64,000 bases of DNA from Pseudomonadota bacterium (GTDB taxonomy: Bacteria > Verrucomicrobiota > Verrucomicrobiia > Limisphaerales > SXTU01). Under the pieces are notes generated by a model, which searched no databases, was not told the DNA's origin, and was given only the letters and a program-made list of their open reading frames with translations. How positions within the stretch are numbered: the first letter of the stretch is position 1; every line of letters starts with the position of its first letter. A program made the position numbers and the translations under genes. The stretch spans positions 1 through 64,000 of the forward strand of contig RFVF01000018.1 in NCBI GenBank assembly GCA_009922615.1, given 5' to 3'. Of the stretch, positions 35,364-43,438 are shown in pieces.

Positions 35364-36764
35364 TTATTTTCCGACGCGCGCGGCCAGCTCCTCCGCCGGA
35401 TAAGTCCAGATCTCGGCCAGTGTCGGATGGTAATGCGGCATGGTGGCAAGTTCGCTCACGGTCATGCGCCCGGCCATGGCGACAACAATCTCGTGGATGA
35501 GTTCCCCACCGGACGGGCCCACACACGCACCGCCCAGGATTTCTCCCGACTGCGGATCCGCCAAGAGCTTCACAAAACCATCCTTAGCCTCCATCAAAAG
35601 CGACTTGCCATGGTCGGCGAATGGATAGCTGGCCACCATGACTGCCCTGCCCTGCGACTTCGCCTGTGCCTCGGTGAGTCCCACGCACGCCACTTGCGGG
35701 TCGGTAAACACGATGCTGATCAGCAGCCGATAGTCCATGCGAGTTGGAGCAGTCGCGTCGAGAATGTTCCGGGCCGCGACTTCGCCTTGCTGGATCGCGA
35801 GGTGGACGATTTCGTGCGGTCCGGTGCAATCACCGGCCGCGAAAATGTGGGGCGCGGTCGTGCGCATCCCCAAGTCCGTGGTGATGCGCCCGCGCTGGTC
35901 CAGTGCGACGCCCGCTTTGGCCAGCGCCAGGCCAGCGGTGTTGGGCGCGCGGCCCAGGCCATGAAAAATTTCCTGCGCCGCAACCACCCGGACCTGGCCT
36001 TCGTGCTCGAAAGTCACGTGCTTCAAGCCGCCTTCGCCTCGTGCATGCAGCAACCGCGTGCCGGTAAACAGCTCGATGCCTTCACGGCGGAATACTGCCT
36101 CCATTACCTCGGCGGCGTCGGGATCGAAGTCACGCAGCACGTGCGCGCTGCGTTGGAGCAGCGTCACTTTCACACCGAACCGGGCGAAAAACTGCGCGAA
36201 CTCCACCGCCACCGCCCCGCCGCCCAGCATGATGAGCGAGTCAGGTAATCGCGTCATCGTCATCGCGTCATCGCTGGTGAGAAAGCCGACGGTCTTCAAC
36301 TCCGGCAACGGCGGCGCAGCTACCACGGAACCGGTCGTGATCACGAAATGCGCGCTGGTGAGCCGATGTCCATCCTCCAACTCAACCGTGTGTGGGTCCA
36401 CGAAACGGGCACGGCTGCGGATAAATTGAAATTTCCCGCTCTCCAGTTGCTGGCGACGGTAGCTCGCGAAGTCACCGATCATCGCGTTCTTGCGGGCCAT
36501 CACCTGCGCGAAATCGAAACGCACGGCTGGCACTTGAAGGCCCCAGGTCGATGCGTGCTCGGCAAGATGTTTCACTTCCGCCGCGTAAAGCAACGCCTTG
36601 GTGGGCATGCAGCCGCGCAGGATGCACAGCCCGCCCACTTCGGGACCGCCCTCGATGACCACGGTGCGCTGTCCCCCGCGTGCCACGGCGCTCGCGGCAG
36701 CGTAGCCCGCGCTGCCACCGCCGATGACCGCCACGTCGAAATCAAAGTGGCCGGGTAAACTCAT
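35364..36764 (-). CDS. Dihydrolipoamide dehydrogenase/mercuric reductase-like flavoprotein
   Basis: The 466-residue class I pyridine-nucleotide disulfide oxidoreductase starts at ATG 36764. FAD-binding GGGSAG lies at 15-20, and the redox disulfide is C47-x4-C52 in GGLCILRGCMPTKALLY. NAD-binding MLGGGAVAVEFAQFF, the second FAD motif HIFAAGDCTG, and the C-terminal His motif HYHPTLAEI contributed in trans in the dimer are all present. The CILRGC spacing is as in Lpd, but the sequence differs from the standard CLNxGC, so a lipoamide substrate is not assured. It lies 14 bp downstream of the SDR gene and is probably co-transcribed with it. Confidence 0.85.
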   Translation of the reverse strand: MSLPGHFDFDVAVIGGGSAGYAAASAVARGGQRTVVIEGGPEVGGLCILRGCMPTKALLYAAEVKHLAEHASTWGLQVPAVRFDFAQVMARKNAMIGDFASYRRQQLESGKFQFIRSRARFVDPHTVELEDGHRLTSAHFVITTGSVVAAPPLPELKTVGFLTSDDAMTMTRLPDSLIMLGGGAVAVEFAQFFARFGVKVTLLQRSAHVLRDFDPDAAEVMEAVFRREGIELFTGTRLLHARGEGGLKHVTFEHEGQVRVVAAQEIFHGLGRAPNTAGLALAKAGVALDQRGRITTDLGMRTTAPHIFAAGDCTGPHEIVHLAIQQGEVAARNILDATAPTRMDYRLLISIVFTDPQVACVGLTEAQAKSQGRAVMVASYPFADHGKSLLMEAKDGFVKLLADPQSGEILGGACVGPSGGELIHEIVVAMAGRMTVSELATMPHYHPTLAEIWTYPAEELAARVGK

Positions 36765-36778
36765 GGAGCCGTGTTCAC

Positions 36779-37531
36779 TCAATACGTCGCCCGTCCACCA
36801 GAAAGGTCGAACACGCCGCCCGTGGTGAACGAACAATCATCGGAGCACAGCCAGGACACCAGCGCGGCGGCCTCCTCGACCTTGCCGAAGCGACCCATCG
36901 GAATTTTTGAGAGCATGTAGTCGATGTGGTATTGCGCGCACTGCTTGAGGATGTCGGTCTGAATCACGGCGGGAGTGATGCAGTTCACCAAGATGCCGTT
37001 CTGCGCCAGTTCCTTGCCGAGCGATTTGGTCAGGCCGATCACGGCCGCTTTCGATGCGCTGTAATGCGAGGCGGTCGGGTTGCCTTCCTTGCCGGCGATG
37101 GAGGCGATGTTGACGATCCGGCCGTATTGCTTTTCGAGCATGATCGGCACCACGGCGCGACACACGTAGAAGACGGCGTTGAGATTGGTGTTCACCACGG
37201 CGAGCCACTGCTCCGGCGTGAACTCCCAGAGTTTGCCATTTACGCCGGCAATGCCCGCGTTGTTCACGAGCAGTTCGATGGAACCAAATTCCTGCTTCGT
37301 CGCGAGTGCAGCGGCAGAAACACCGTCGGGATTGGTAAGATCAACGGTCTGAGTCGTCACCTTGCCGAGCGGGGAAAGTTTCTGCTGTGCCTCCTTCAAG
37401 GCTTCCGGGTCACGGTCCCAGAGGCAGACGCTGGCACCGGATTGCAACAGGCGCGTGGAGATGCCGAAGCCGATGCCGCGCGCCCCACCGGTGACGATTC
37501 CGTGTTTACCCTTCAAGTCGAGTTGATTCAT
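36779..37531 (-). CDS. Short-chain dehydrogenase/reductase
   Basis: The 250-residue classical SDR starts at ATG 37531. The cofactor motif TGGARGIG is at 14-21, NNAG at 90-93, and the catalytic S144, Y157 and K161 (SHYSASK) are all present. Length and C-terminus (FTTGGVFDLSGGRATY) fit gluconate 5-dehydrogenase or 3-oxoacyl-ACP-reductase-like members; WDRD after strand 2 favours NAD. The substrate is unknown. The gene is 14 bp upstream of the flavoprotein gene in the same direction. Confidence 0.92.
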   Translation of the reverse strand: MNQLDLKGKHGIVTGGARGIGFGISTRLLQSGASVCLWDRDPEALKEAQQKLSPLGKVTTQTVDLTNPDGVSAAALATKQEFGSIELLVNNAGIAGVNGKLWEFTPEQWLAVVNTNLNAVFYVCRAVVPIMLEKQYGRIVNIASIAGKEGNPTASHYSASKAAVIGLTKSLGKELAQNGILVNCITPAVIQTDILKQCAQYHIDYMLSKIPMGRFGKVEEAAALVSWLCSDDCSFTTGGVFDLSGGRATY

Positions 37532-37599
37532 GCCCGGCTTGGTTAGCGGCTGCACCAGCGGCGCACAAGCAAGTTTTGCTAAAACAGGGAAACAAACCG

Positions 37600-38886
37600 T
37601 CATTTGCCACCGATGCACCACAGCGCCTTGTGCGTGCGGATGAAGAGCTCGCCCTTCGACGGCACCAGCGAGCTGTTGGACCGTTCGCCCAGCGGATTGG
37701 TCGCGAGCAGTTCGAACGTGGGGCTGGCCTTGAAGACGAAGCAATCACCGCCCTGCGTAATGGTGTAGCACTTGCCCTCGGAGAGGAGGACGCTGCTCCA
37801 GTTGGCGCCCGTCGGCCCCTTGCCCGCGAGGCGCTCATTCCATACTTCCTTGCCCGTCTCGAGGTTCAGGCACATCGCGGTGCCGGGATCGTTGTGAACA
37901 TAGATGTGTCCCTCGTGAATCACGCCCGAGCCGATGCGCTGCGGTGAACGTGGGTGATGCCACAGCCGCCTCGACTCCGTCACATCCCCGTTGCCGCCCG
38001 TGCGCACGGCCAAGGCCATGCCGCTGAAGCCGCCCATCGCCACCACGATACCATCGCGATGCAGCGGCGAGGTGTAAACGAGCGGATTCAAGCCATTGCA
38101 CGTCCAGCGCTCCTTGCCTGTCGCCGGATCCAGTGCGCAAACGCGGCCGGGCCACGCCATGATGAGAGAATCGCGCCCGTTCTCGTTGATGATCGTCGGC
38201 GTGGTCCATGAGCCGACCCATTTGCCCCGCGACGCAGCCTTTTTGTCGGCGGGCGCGTCCTTCGGCGCGGTTGGCGGGTTACCCGAGTCACCGCCGGGCT
38301 CCTCGTTTTTCCAAACGGTCTTGCCCGTCTGCTTGTCCACGGCGAGGAGGTAAGTCGTCGCGCCGGGACCGAAATTCAGAAAGCAAAGATTACCGTGGAT
38401 CACGGGCGAGGCTGCGTTGCCCCAGATATGAATCTGGCGGCCCAAGTCGACGCGTCGCCAAAGTTCCTTTCCGGTGAAGTCGTAGCAGAACAGCCCGTCG
38501 CTGGCGAAAGAGGCGATCACCCGTTCGCCATCCGTTACCGGCGAGGCCGCACAATAAGGATTCGTCCCGTGAGTGGGTTCCTTCTCCTGCGTGGTCAGAC
38601 CGGATTGCCAGAGTAGTTTCCCGTCGGCGCGATTGAGGCACATCAGCGTGCGACGGTCCCCCACGGCCTGCGTCACGAAGACGCGCTCGCCCCAGACAAT
38701 GGGCGTGGAGTTTCCCGCCTCAGGCAGCAGCACGCGCCAGCGGACGTTTTCCGTGGCGCTCCATTTCATGGGGAGATTCTTTTCGTCGGAAACACCATCG
38801 CCCGTCGGACCGCGCCAGGCGGGCCAGTTGGCCGCAGAGAGGGAGATTGAAAGCGATAACAACAACAGCGTAGCCCGCGTGGTCAT
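37600..38886 (-). CDS. Secreted PQQ-binding-like beta-propeller protein
   Basis: The 428-residue protein from ATG 38886 has a signal peptide (MTTRATLLLLSLSISLSA) then NWPAWRGPTGDGVSDEKNLP, the usual opening of PQQ-like propellers in this phylum. Blade ends GKLLW, GKELW, GKTVW, GKERW and GKEVW are visible. No haem site or catalytic residue can be assigned. It stands 68 bp upstream of the SDR gene in the same direction and divergently from the TPR membrane gene, with an 87-bp shared upstream region. Confidence 0.88.
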   Translation of the reverse strand: MTTRATLLLLSLSISLSAANWPAWRGPTGDGVSDEKNLPMKWSATENVRWRVLLPEAGNSTPIVWGERVFVTQAVGDRRTLMCLNRADGKLLWQSGLTTQEKEPTHGTNPYCAASPVTDGERVIASFASDGLFCYDFTGKELWRRVDLGRQIHIWGNAASPVIHGNLCFLNFGPGATTYLLAVDKQTGKTVWKNEEPGGDSGNPPTAPKDAPADKKAASRGKWVGSWTTPTIINENGRDSLIMAWPGRVCALDPATGKERWTCNGLNPLVYTSPLHRDGIVVAMGGFSGMALAVRTGGNGDVTESRRLWHHPRSPQRIGSGVIHEGHIYVHNDPGTAMCLNLETGKEVWNERLAGKGPTGANWSSVLLSEGKCYTITQGGDCFVFKASPTFELLATNPLGERSNSSLVPSKGELFIRTHKALWCIGGK

Positions 38887-38973
38887 GGCCGGACTGTAGC
38901 CACGGGCTTCCGGGACAACAAGCAGCACATCCCATCTGGCGGTGTTTCGTCGGGCAGGATAGCCTTTCGCTCC

Positions 38974-39552
38974 ATGCAAATCTCCGCCGGCACCATCTTC
39001 GTTGGGTGCGGCGTCATTTTGATGTTCGCGGCATCGCATCCCGCGCCACTGCGCAAAGGCCGCTGGTTGAAGATGCTGATCTCGCTGCCGGTGCTCGGTG
39101 TGGCGGGGTGGCTGTTTGACCAGGGGAGTCCAGCTTCCGTGCAACCGCTGGTGGGCTGCGTCATTGCCTTTTCACTCCTTTGGCTGAACAATTTCACGTG
39201 GTTCGCTGCCGAAGCAGTTCACCGCGTCGTGCATGGCCGCCCCAACCAAGGCGGCGGCGGCTTCGTGCCGGACTATCGCGGCACACGATCGCGCGTGGAG
39301 GACGGCGACTTGGAGCAGGCGATCGAATACGTGCAGTTCGAGCTCTCCAAAGAGCCCGGCAACTTCGAAGGTCGCTGGCTCCTTGCCGCCATCTATCAGG
39401 AACAGCGCAAGTTCAAGGAAGCCGCAGAACAACTCGACCTCATCCTCGCCTGCCCCACCAGCACGCCAGCGCAGATCGCCTCGGCCCGCGCCGCGCTGCA
39501 ACAGGTGCGTGCGCAGCAAATCCAGTTGGATTCCACACGCGAACGGAAATAA
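38974..39552 (+). CDS. Membrane protein with cytosolic TPR-like tail
   Basis: The 192-residue protein begins with three hydrophobic helices: residues ~5-20 (TIFVGCGVILMFAA), 33-49 (KMLISLPVLGVAGWLF) and 56-78 (VQPLVGCVIAFSLLWLNNFTWF). A Gly-rich linker follows, then a helical repeat region (DLEQAIEYVQFELSKEPGNFEGRWLLAAIYQEQRKFKEAAEQLDLIL in several steps) that fits one to two TPR units. The function is unknown. It starts 15 bp before uppS in the same direction, so both are likely on one transcript. Confidence 0.65.
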   Translation: MQISAGTIFVGCGVILMFAASHPAPLRKGRWLKMLISLPVLGVAGWLFDQGSPASVQPLVGCVIAFSLLWLNNFTWFAAEAVHRVVHGRPNQGGGGFVPDYRGTRSRVEDGDLEQAIEYVQFELSKEPGNFEGRWLLAAIYQEQRKFKEAAEQLDLILACPTSTPAQIASARAALQQVRAQQIQLDSTRERK

Positions 39553-39567
39553 CCTCTCCGCCTCGAC

Positions 39568-40305
39568 ATGAGCAGCCACGCGCCGCAACTCAGCCTCCCC
39601 GCCAAGGCCAACATCCCCACCCACATCGCCATCATCATGGATGGCAACGGGCGCTGGGCCAAGCAGCGCGGCCTGCCCCGCGTCGAAGGCCATCGCAACG
39701 GCGTCGAGTCCGTCCGCAGCACCGTGCGCACGTGCGGCGAACTCGGGGTGAAGTATCTAACGCTCTACGCTTTTTCCGTGGAAAACTGGAACCGCCCCAA
39801 GGATGAGGTGGACACGCTGATGAAATACCTTGCCCGCTTTCTCAAGAACGAAATCGGCGAGCTCAACAAGAACAACGTCCGCCTCGAAGCCATCGGCCAG
39901 ATCTACCGTCTGCCCGAGTTCGTGCAGGAGCAGCTCGCCAAAACCAAGGCCGCGCTGGCCAAAAACACCGGTCTCACGCTCATCCTCGCCCTCAGCTACG
40001 GCGGCCGCACGGAGCTCATCGAAGCCACGCGCGCCATCGCCCAGCAGGTGAAGGCCGGCCAGCTCGACCCGGCGGAGATCAACGAGCAGGTCATCGCCCG
40101 CAACCTCTACACGCACGCCTATCCCGATCCCGATTTGCTCATTCGCACCAGTGGCGAGCTGCGGGTGAGCAACTTCCTCCTGTGGCAGATTTCCTACGCG
40201 GAGTTCGTCGTCACGCCCACGCTCTGGCCGGACTTCCGTAAGCCGCAGCTTTACGAAGCGCTGGAGGAATACACCCGCCGCCATCGCCGTTTCGGCGGGC
40301 TGTGA
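39568..40305 (+). CDS. uppS: Isoprenyl transferase / undecaprenyl diphosphate synthase
   Basis: The 245-residue cis-prenyltransferase shows HIAIIMDGNGRWAKQRG (catalytic D25), EGHRNGVESVR, YLTLYAFSVENWNRP, and near the end LIRTSGELRVSNFLLWQISYAEFVVTPTLWPDF. It condenses isopentenyl units into the C55 carrier for peptidoglycan and O-antigen. Its precursors come from the MEP route to which dxr in this window contributes. No cdsA gene follows; the downstream gene is convergent. Confidence 0.96.
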   Translation: MSSHAPQLSLPAKANIPTHIAIIMDGNGRWAKQRGLPRVEGHRNGVESVRSTVRTCGELGVKYLTLYAFSVENWNRPKDEVDTLMKYLARFLKNEIGELNKNNVRLEAIGQIYRLPEFVQEQLAKTKAALAKNTGLTLILALSYGGRTELIEATRAIAQQVKAGQLDPAEINEQVIARNLYTHAYPDPDLLIRTSGELRVSNFLLWQISYAEFVVTPTLWPDFRKPQLYEALEEYTRRHRRFGGL

Positions 40306-40323
40306 TGCGGTGCGCGCGGGTTT

Positions 40324-41712
40324 TCAGCGGCCGTAGTTGAAGGGATCGGCAAACTTGGGATCGCTCACCAGATTGGTGTCCGTGAGCGTCTTGAGGAAGG
40401 CCACCAGCGCGGCCTTTTGCGTGGGGGTGAGATTCAATCGCAGCGGCGTTCCGGAGGCCGGCCCGTTGCCAGGCGGCACGCGCAGCGGGGCCGAAAGATT
40501 GGGATGCGCGACCACGCTGGAATCGTAAAACTCCACGACCTGATCGAGCGTGGCGAAGCGGCCATCGTGCATGTAGGGCGCAGTCAAGGCGATGTTCCGG
40601 AGGGAAGGCACTTTGAACAAACCCTCGTCCGCTGGCTGGCCGGTGAGCGCGCCCACGCCCTTGTCCAAGTAGGGATTTTCCAGCCCGTTGTTGAAGATCC
40701 CCGCGCCGGGCACGAAGTTGTCCGTGCCGTGGCAGGCGCTGCAGGTGGCGCTGCCGATCTGGCCGAAAAACACCTGCCGCCCCAGATTCTCCTGCGCCGA
40801 GAAGTTGGCGAAGCCCATGGTCAGCCCGACATCGTATTTCGATTGCGTGGAAACCATGGAGCGCATGAACTGCGCAAGCGCGCGGGCGATGCGATCCGAA
40901 GTCACATCCGGCGTGCCGAACGTCTGCGTGAAAAGGTCGCGGTAAAACGGCTCGGCGGCGAGCCGGTTGGTCAGCGCCGTCAGGGTCATCGCCATCTCGA
41001 CGGGGTTTTGGATGGGCATCAGCACCTGATCTTCAAGCGTTGCGGCGCGCTCGTCCCAGAAGAACTTCTGCCGCTGATACCAACGGGCATTGCTCAAACC
41101 CATGGTGTTGCGCGCCGTCAGTCCGCCGTTAAAGCCCGGACTGAAAGGACGAGGGTCGGAAAACCCATACGCCTGCTGATGGCAGGAAGCGCAGGCGATA
41201 GTCTGGTTCGTCGACAGCCGACGGTCGTAAAAAAGCACGCGGCCCAGCGTGGCTCCGGCGTCCGTGGTGAGATTGGTCGCCGGGGTGTTATCCTGGCCAA
41301 GAATCGGCTGCTGTAGGAACTTCACGGGCAGCACCGGAGCCGCGTAGTTAAACGGGGAACTGGGGAGCTGGAGTGCGTTTGTCACCTCGCTCGTCAAGGT
41401 CTGGCGAGCCGGATCAAAGACGGCGCGGAACGTGAGGAATGGCGTTGCATCACGAGGAATCCCCAGTTGAAAAGCCCCGTTGTGCAACTTGAGTGACGCG
41501 ACCTCGGTCCAGTTCGAGAAGTTGACCGAGCTTTGGAGCTGCCAGACGAAGTCACCCGGATCGTTGATCCGGATCGACACCACATTCGTGGCATCGCCGG
41601 GCAGGAGGACGACGGAGGATGGCGAAGCCCCTCGCACGCACGCCGCAGTGAGAATGCCACTCAGGGCGAGGGCAAGCATCATCCGCTTCAGCAAGTGGGA
41701 GGCGGGTATCAT
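40324..41712 (-). CDS. Di-haem cytochrome c peroxidase (MauG/CcpA family)
   Basis: The 462-residue secreted protein starts at ATG 41712 with a signal segment (LLKRMMLALALSGILTAACV). Residues ~30-110 form an extra beta domain before the peroxidase. Two haem motifs are seen, CASCH (~172) and CSACH (~322). The family strings LGRVLFYDRRLSTNQTIACASCH, PMQNPVEM-like IQNPVEMAMT and YMHDGRFATLDQVVEFYD are present. Such enzymes reduce periplasmic hydrogen peroxide with cytochrome electrons. The short Cys stretch in the signal (TAACV) could be a lipobox, so the protein may be a lipoprotein. Confidence 0.9.
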   Translation of the reverse strand: MIPASHLLKRMMLALALSGILTAACVRGASPSSVVLLPGDATNVVSIRINDPGDFVWQLQSSVNFSNWTEVASLKLHNGAFQLGIPRDATPFLTFRAVFDPARQTLTSEVTNALQLPSSPFNYAAPVLPVKFLQQPILGQDNTPATNLTTDAGATLGRVLFYDRRLSTNQTIACASCHQQAYGFSDPRPFSPGFNGGLTARNTMGLSNARWYQRQKFFWDERAATLEDQVLMPIQNPVEMAMTLTALTNRLAAEPFYRDLFTQTFGTPDVTSDRIARALAQFMRSMVSTQSKYDVGLTMGFANFSAQENLGRQVFFGQIGSATCSACHGTDNFVPGAGIFNNGLENPYLDKGVGALTGQPADEGLFKVPSLRNIALTAPYMHDGRFATLDQVVEFYDSSVVAHPNLSAPLRVPPGNGPASGTPLRLNLTPTQKAALVAFLKTLTDTNLVSDPKFADPFNYGR

Positions 41713-41801
41713 TTCACGCGGGCAACGTAGCACACTTGGCCGAGAAATACACGCTCGGATTGCCGCCCCAACCGCTGCCATCATTCCCGCCGCCCCGCCG
41801 C

Positions 41802-43424
41802 TCACTGCAAGGCGTAGGGCAGGCGCATCAACTTCGTGTTCAGCTCGACGAGGCGGTTGCGCACCATGTCCGTGGTGGTGCGCTCGTCGAACGTGTAGCC
41901 GGGCAACGTCTCGAAAGTCCGCAGCACGGCACAATAATCGGAGTTCACCATCACGCCGAGGAACTCGCCGGTCTTGCTCAGGACGATGTCCCCGGTCGAA
42001 GGCGAGAACTCGCCGTTAAGCACGCGGCTGATGATGCGATTTTTCATCCGGACATAGTCTGGCGTCTTGGCATCGAGCTTGAACTCGACCTCGCCGTAGT
42101 GGCGGCCGCCCCGGTTGACCAGCACGGCCTCGGTGAATTTGAACGGATTCTTGGCCACCGGATACATCTTCAAGCCCAGCGCCTGCGCCTGCTGCAAGTT
42201 TACGGGAATGACCGCCAGGCGAGGATCGGCCGTGATGAAGGTGAGCGCGCCGCTGCCCAGCACCTGCGGCGGCTTGGCCACCCGCGCCAGCACCCGGTCC
42301 ATGCCCAGCGGCGTGTTCAGGGAGAACGGCGTATCCGTGATATGGACGATGGCCATGACGTTGCGACCGTCATGCACGAGAATGCTCTTGGCCTCCCGAG
42401 AGCGATCCCCGGAGCCGATGAGCACATTCTGTTGCGCCGAAACGGCCACATCCACGCGGTTGCTGAGGAACTCGCTGAACATGAGGTTCATGTTGATGGG
42501 CGTGTTCTCGCGGATCTCCTTCGCCAACTCGCCAGACTTCACGGCGAGCTGCCCCACGCCTTCGGAGAGACGGGCGGTCTGATTTTGCAACTGCTCCTTC
42601 TCCTTCTGAACGACTTCGACGGTCTTCTTCAAATCGGTGAGATTCTCACGAAGCAGGTTGCGTTCAGTCTCGGCCACCTTGGCGGCGGTGGCAAATTGCG
42701 CGGCCTGCGCGGCGACGGCCTGGCGTTGCTTCTCCAGTTCGGCGAGTGCGGCCTGCTGCTTCTCCAACTCGGCTTGCTTCGCCGCGAGCGCCGCCTGCAT
42801 CTGTTTCTCCAGTTGCTCCCGAATCAAATCTTTCTCCGCCTGCGCCACACGGACCGTGGTCGCGAGATTCGAGGCCTGCTGGGCCACGGCCGTTTTCTGC
42901 TGTTCCAACGTCGCGATGGTCTGTTGGCGCTGCTGGAGCTCCTGGGTGAGTTTGCCCTTCTCAGCGATGATCTGGGTCTTCTCGCCCAAGATCTGCGCCT
43001 TCTCGGCCTCGATGTTCTTGATGGCGGCAGTGAGCGCGTCCTGTTTCTGTTTCGCATCGGCAGCCTGCTTGGCCACGGAAGCATAGCGTTGCGACAAATC
43101 CTGTGCGGCGGTCTGGGACTGCTTGAGGTTCGCCTCCAACTGACTCTTTTGGGACTGCAATTGAGCCAGCGTCTGCGCCCGGCTCTGCGAGTCGGCTTCG
43201 GCGAACTGGAGGCGCTGCTGAAGCTGGTTGCGCGTGGCCTGCTCCTGTTCGAGTGCGAGCCTCATCATTTCCGCCAGGTCATTGTTTGGCCGCGTCGTGT
43301 TCGCACTGACTTCCGGCACCGGCGGTTTGTGAGCCGCCGGCGGCTCCACCTTGTCCCAGCGGGTTAGCGCGAGGAGGTTCAGCAACAGAAAGTCACAGAT
43401 GATGAGGAGCAGCGTCTTGTTCAT
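41802..43424 (-). CDS. N-anchored long coiled-coil protein with unknown C-terminal domain
   Basis: The 540-residue protein starts at ATG 43424. Residues 1-22 (MNKTLLLIICDFLLLNLLAL) are one membrane helix containing an Asp at position 11, with no cleavage site. A Pro-rich linker and ~250 residues of Ala/Gln/Glu/Lys coiled coil (to ~300) follow. Then comes a compact ~230-residue beta-rich domain whose last part (GDIVLSKTGEFLGVMVNS) recalls the end of trypsin-like folds, but no catalytic triad is visible. A short N-terminus, one Asp-bearing helix and a long periplasmic part are the plan of MotB/ExbD-type subunits. It lies 14 bp downstream of the membrane gene 43439-45247. Confidence 0.75.
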   Translation of the reverse strand: MNKTLLLIICDFLLLNLLALTRWDKVEPPAAHKPPVPEVSANTTRPNNDLAEMMRLALEQEQATRNQLQQRLQFAEADSQSRAQTLAQLQSQKSQLEANLKQSQTAAQDLSQRYASVAKQAADAKQKQDALTAAIKNIEAEKAQILGEKTQIIAEKGKLTQELQQRQQTIATLEQQKTAVAQQASNLATTVRVAQAEKDLIREQLEKQMQAALAAKQAELEKQQAALAELEKQRQAVAAQAAQFATAAKVAETERNLLRENLTDLKKTVEVVQKEKEQLQNQTARLSEGVGQLAVKSGELAKEIRENTPINMNLMFSEFLSNRVDVAVSAQQNVLIGSGDRSREAKSILVHDGRNVMAIVHITDTPFSLNTPLGMDRVLARVAKPPQVLGSGALTFITADPRLAVIPVNLQQAQALGLKMYPVAKNPFKFTEAVLVNRGGRHYGEVEFKLDAKTPDYVRMKNRIISRVLNGEFSPSTGDIVLSKTGEFLGVMVNSDYCAVLRTFETLPGYTFDERTTTDMVRNRLVELNTKLMRLPYALQ

Positions 43425-43438
43425 GGCCGCGAAGTTGG

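Noticed and set aside
41736-43367. A 543-codon plus-strand frame opposite the coiled-coil gene
   Set aside because: Leu/Arg low-complexity translation arising from the antisense of Gln/Glu/Lys/Ala codons; no start context.
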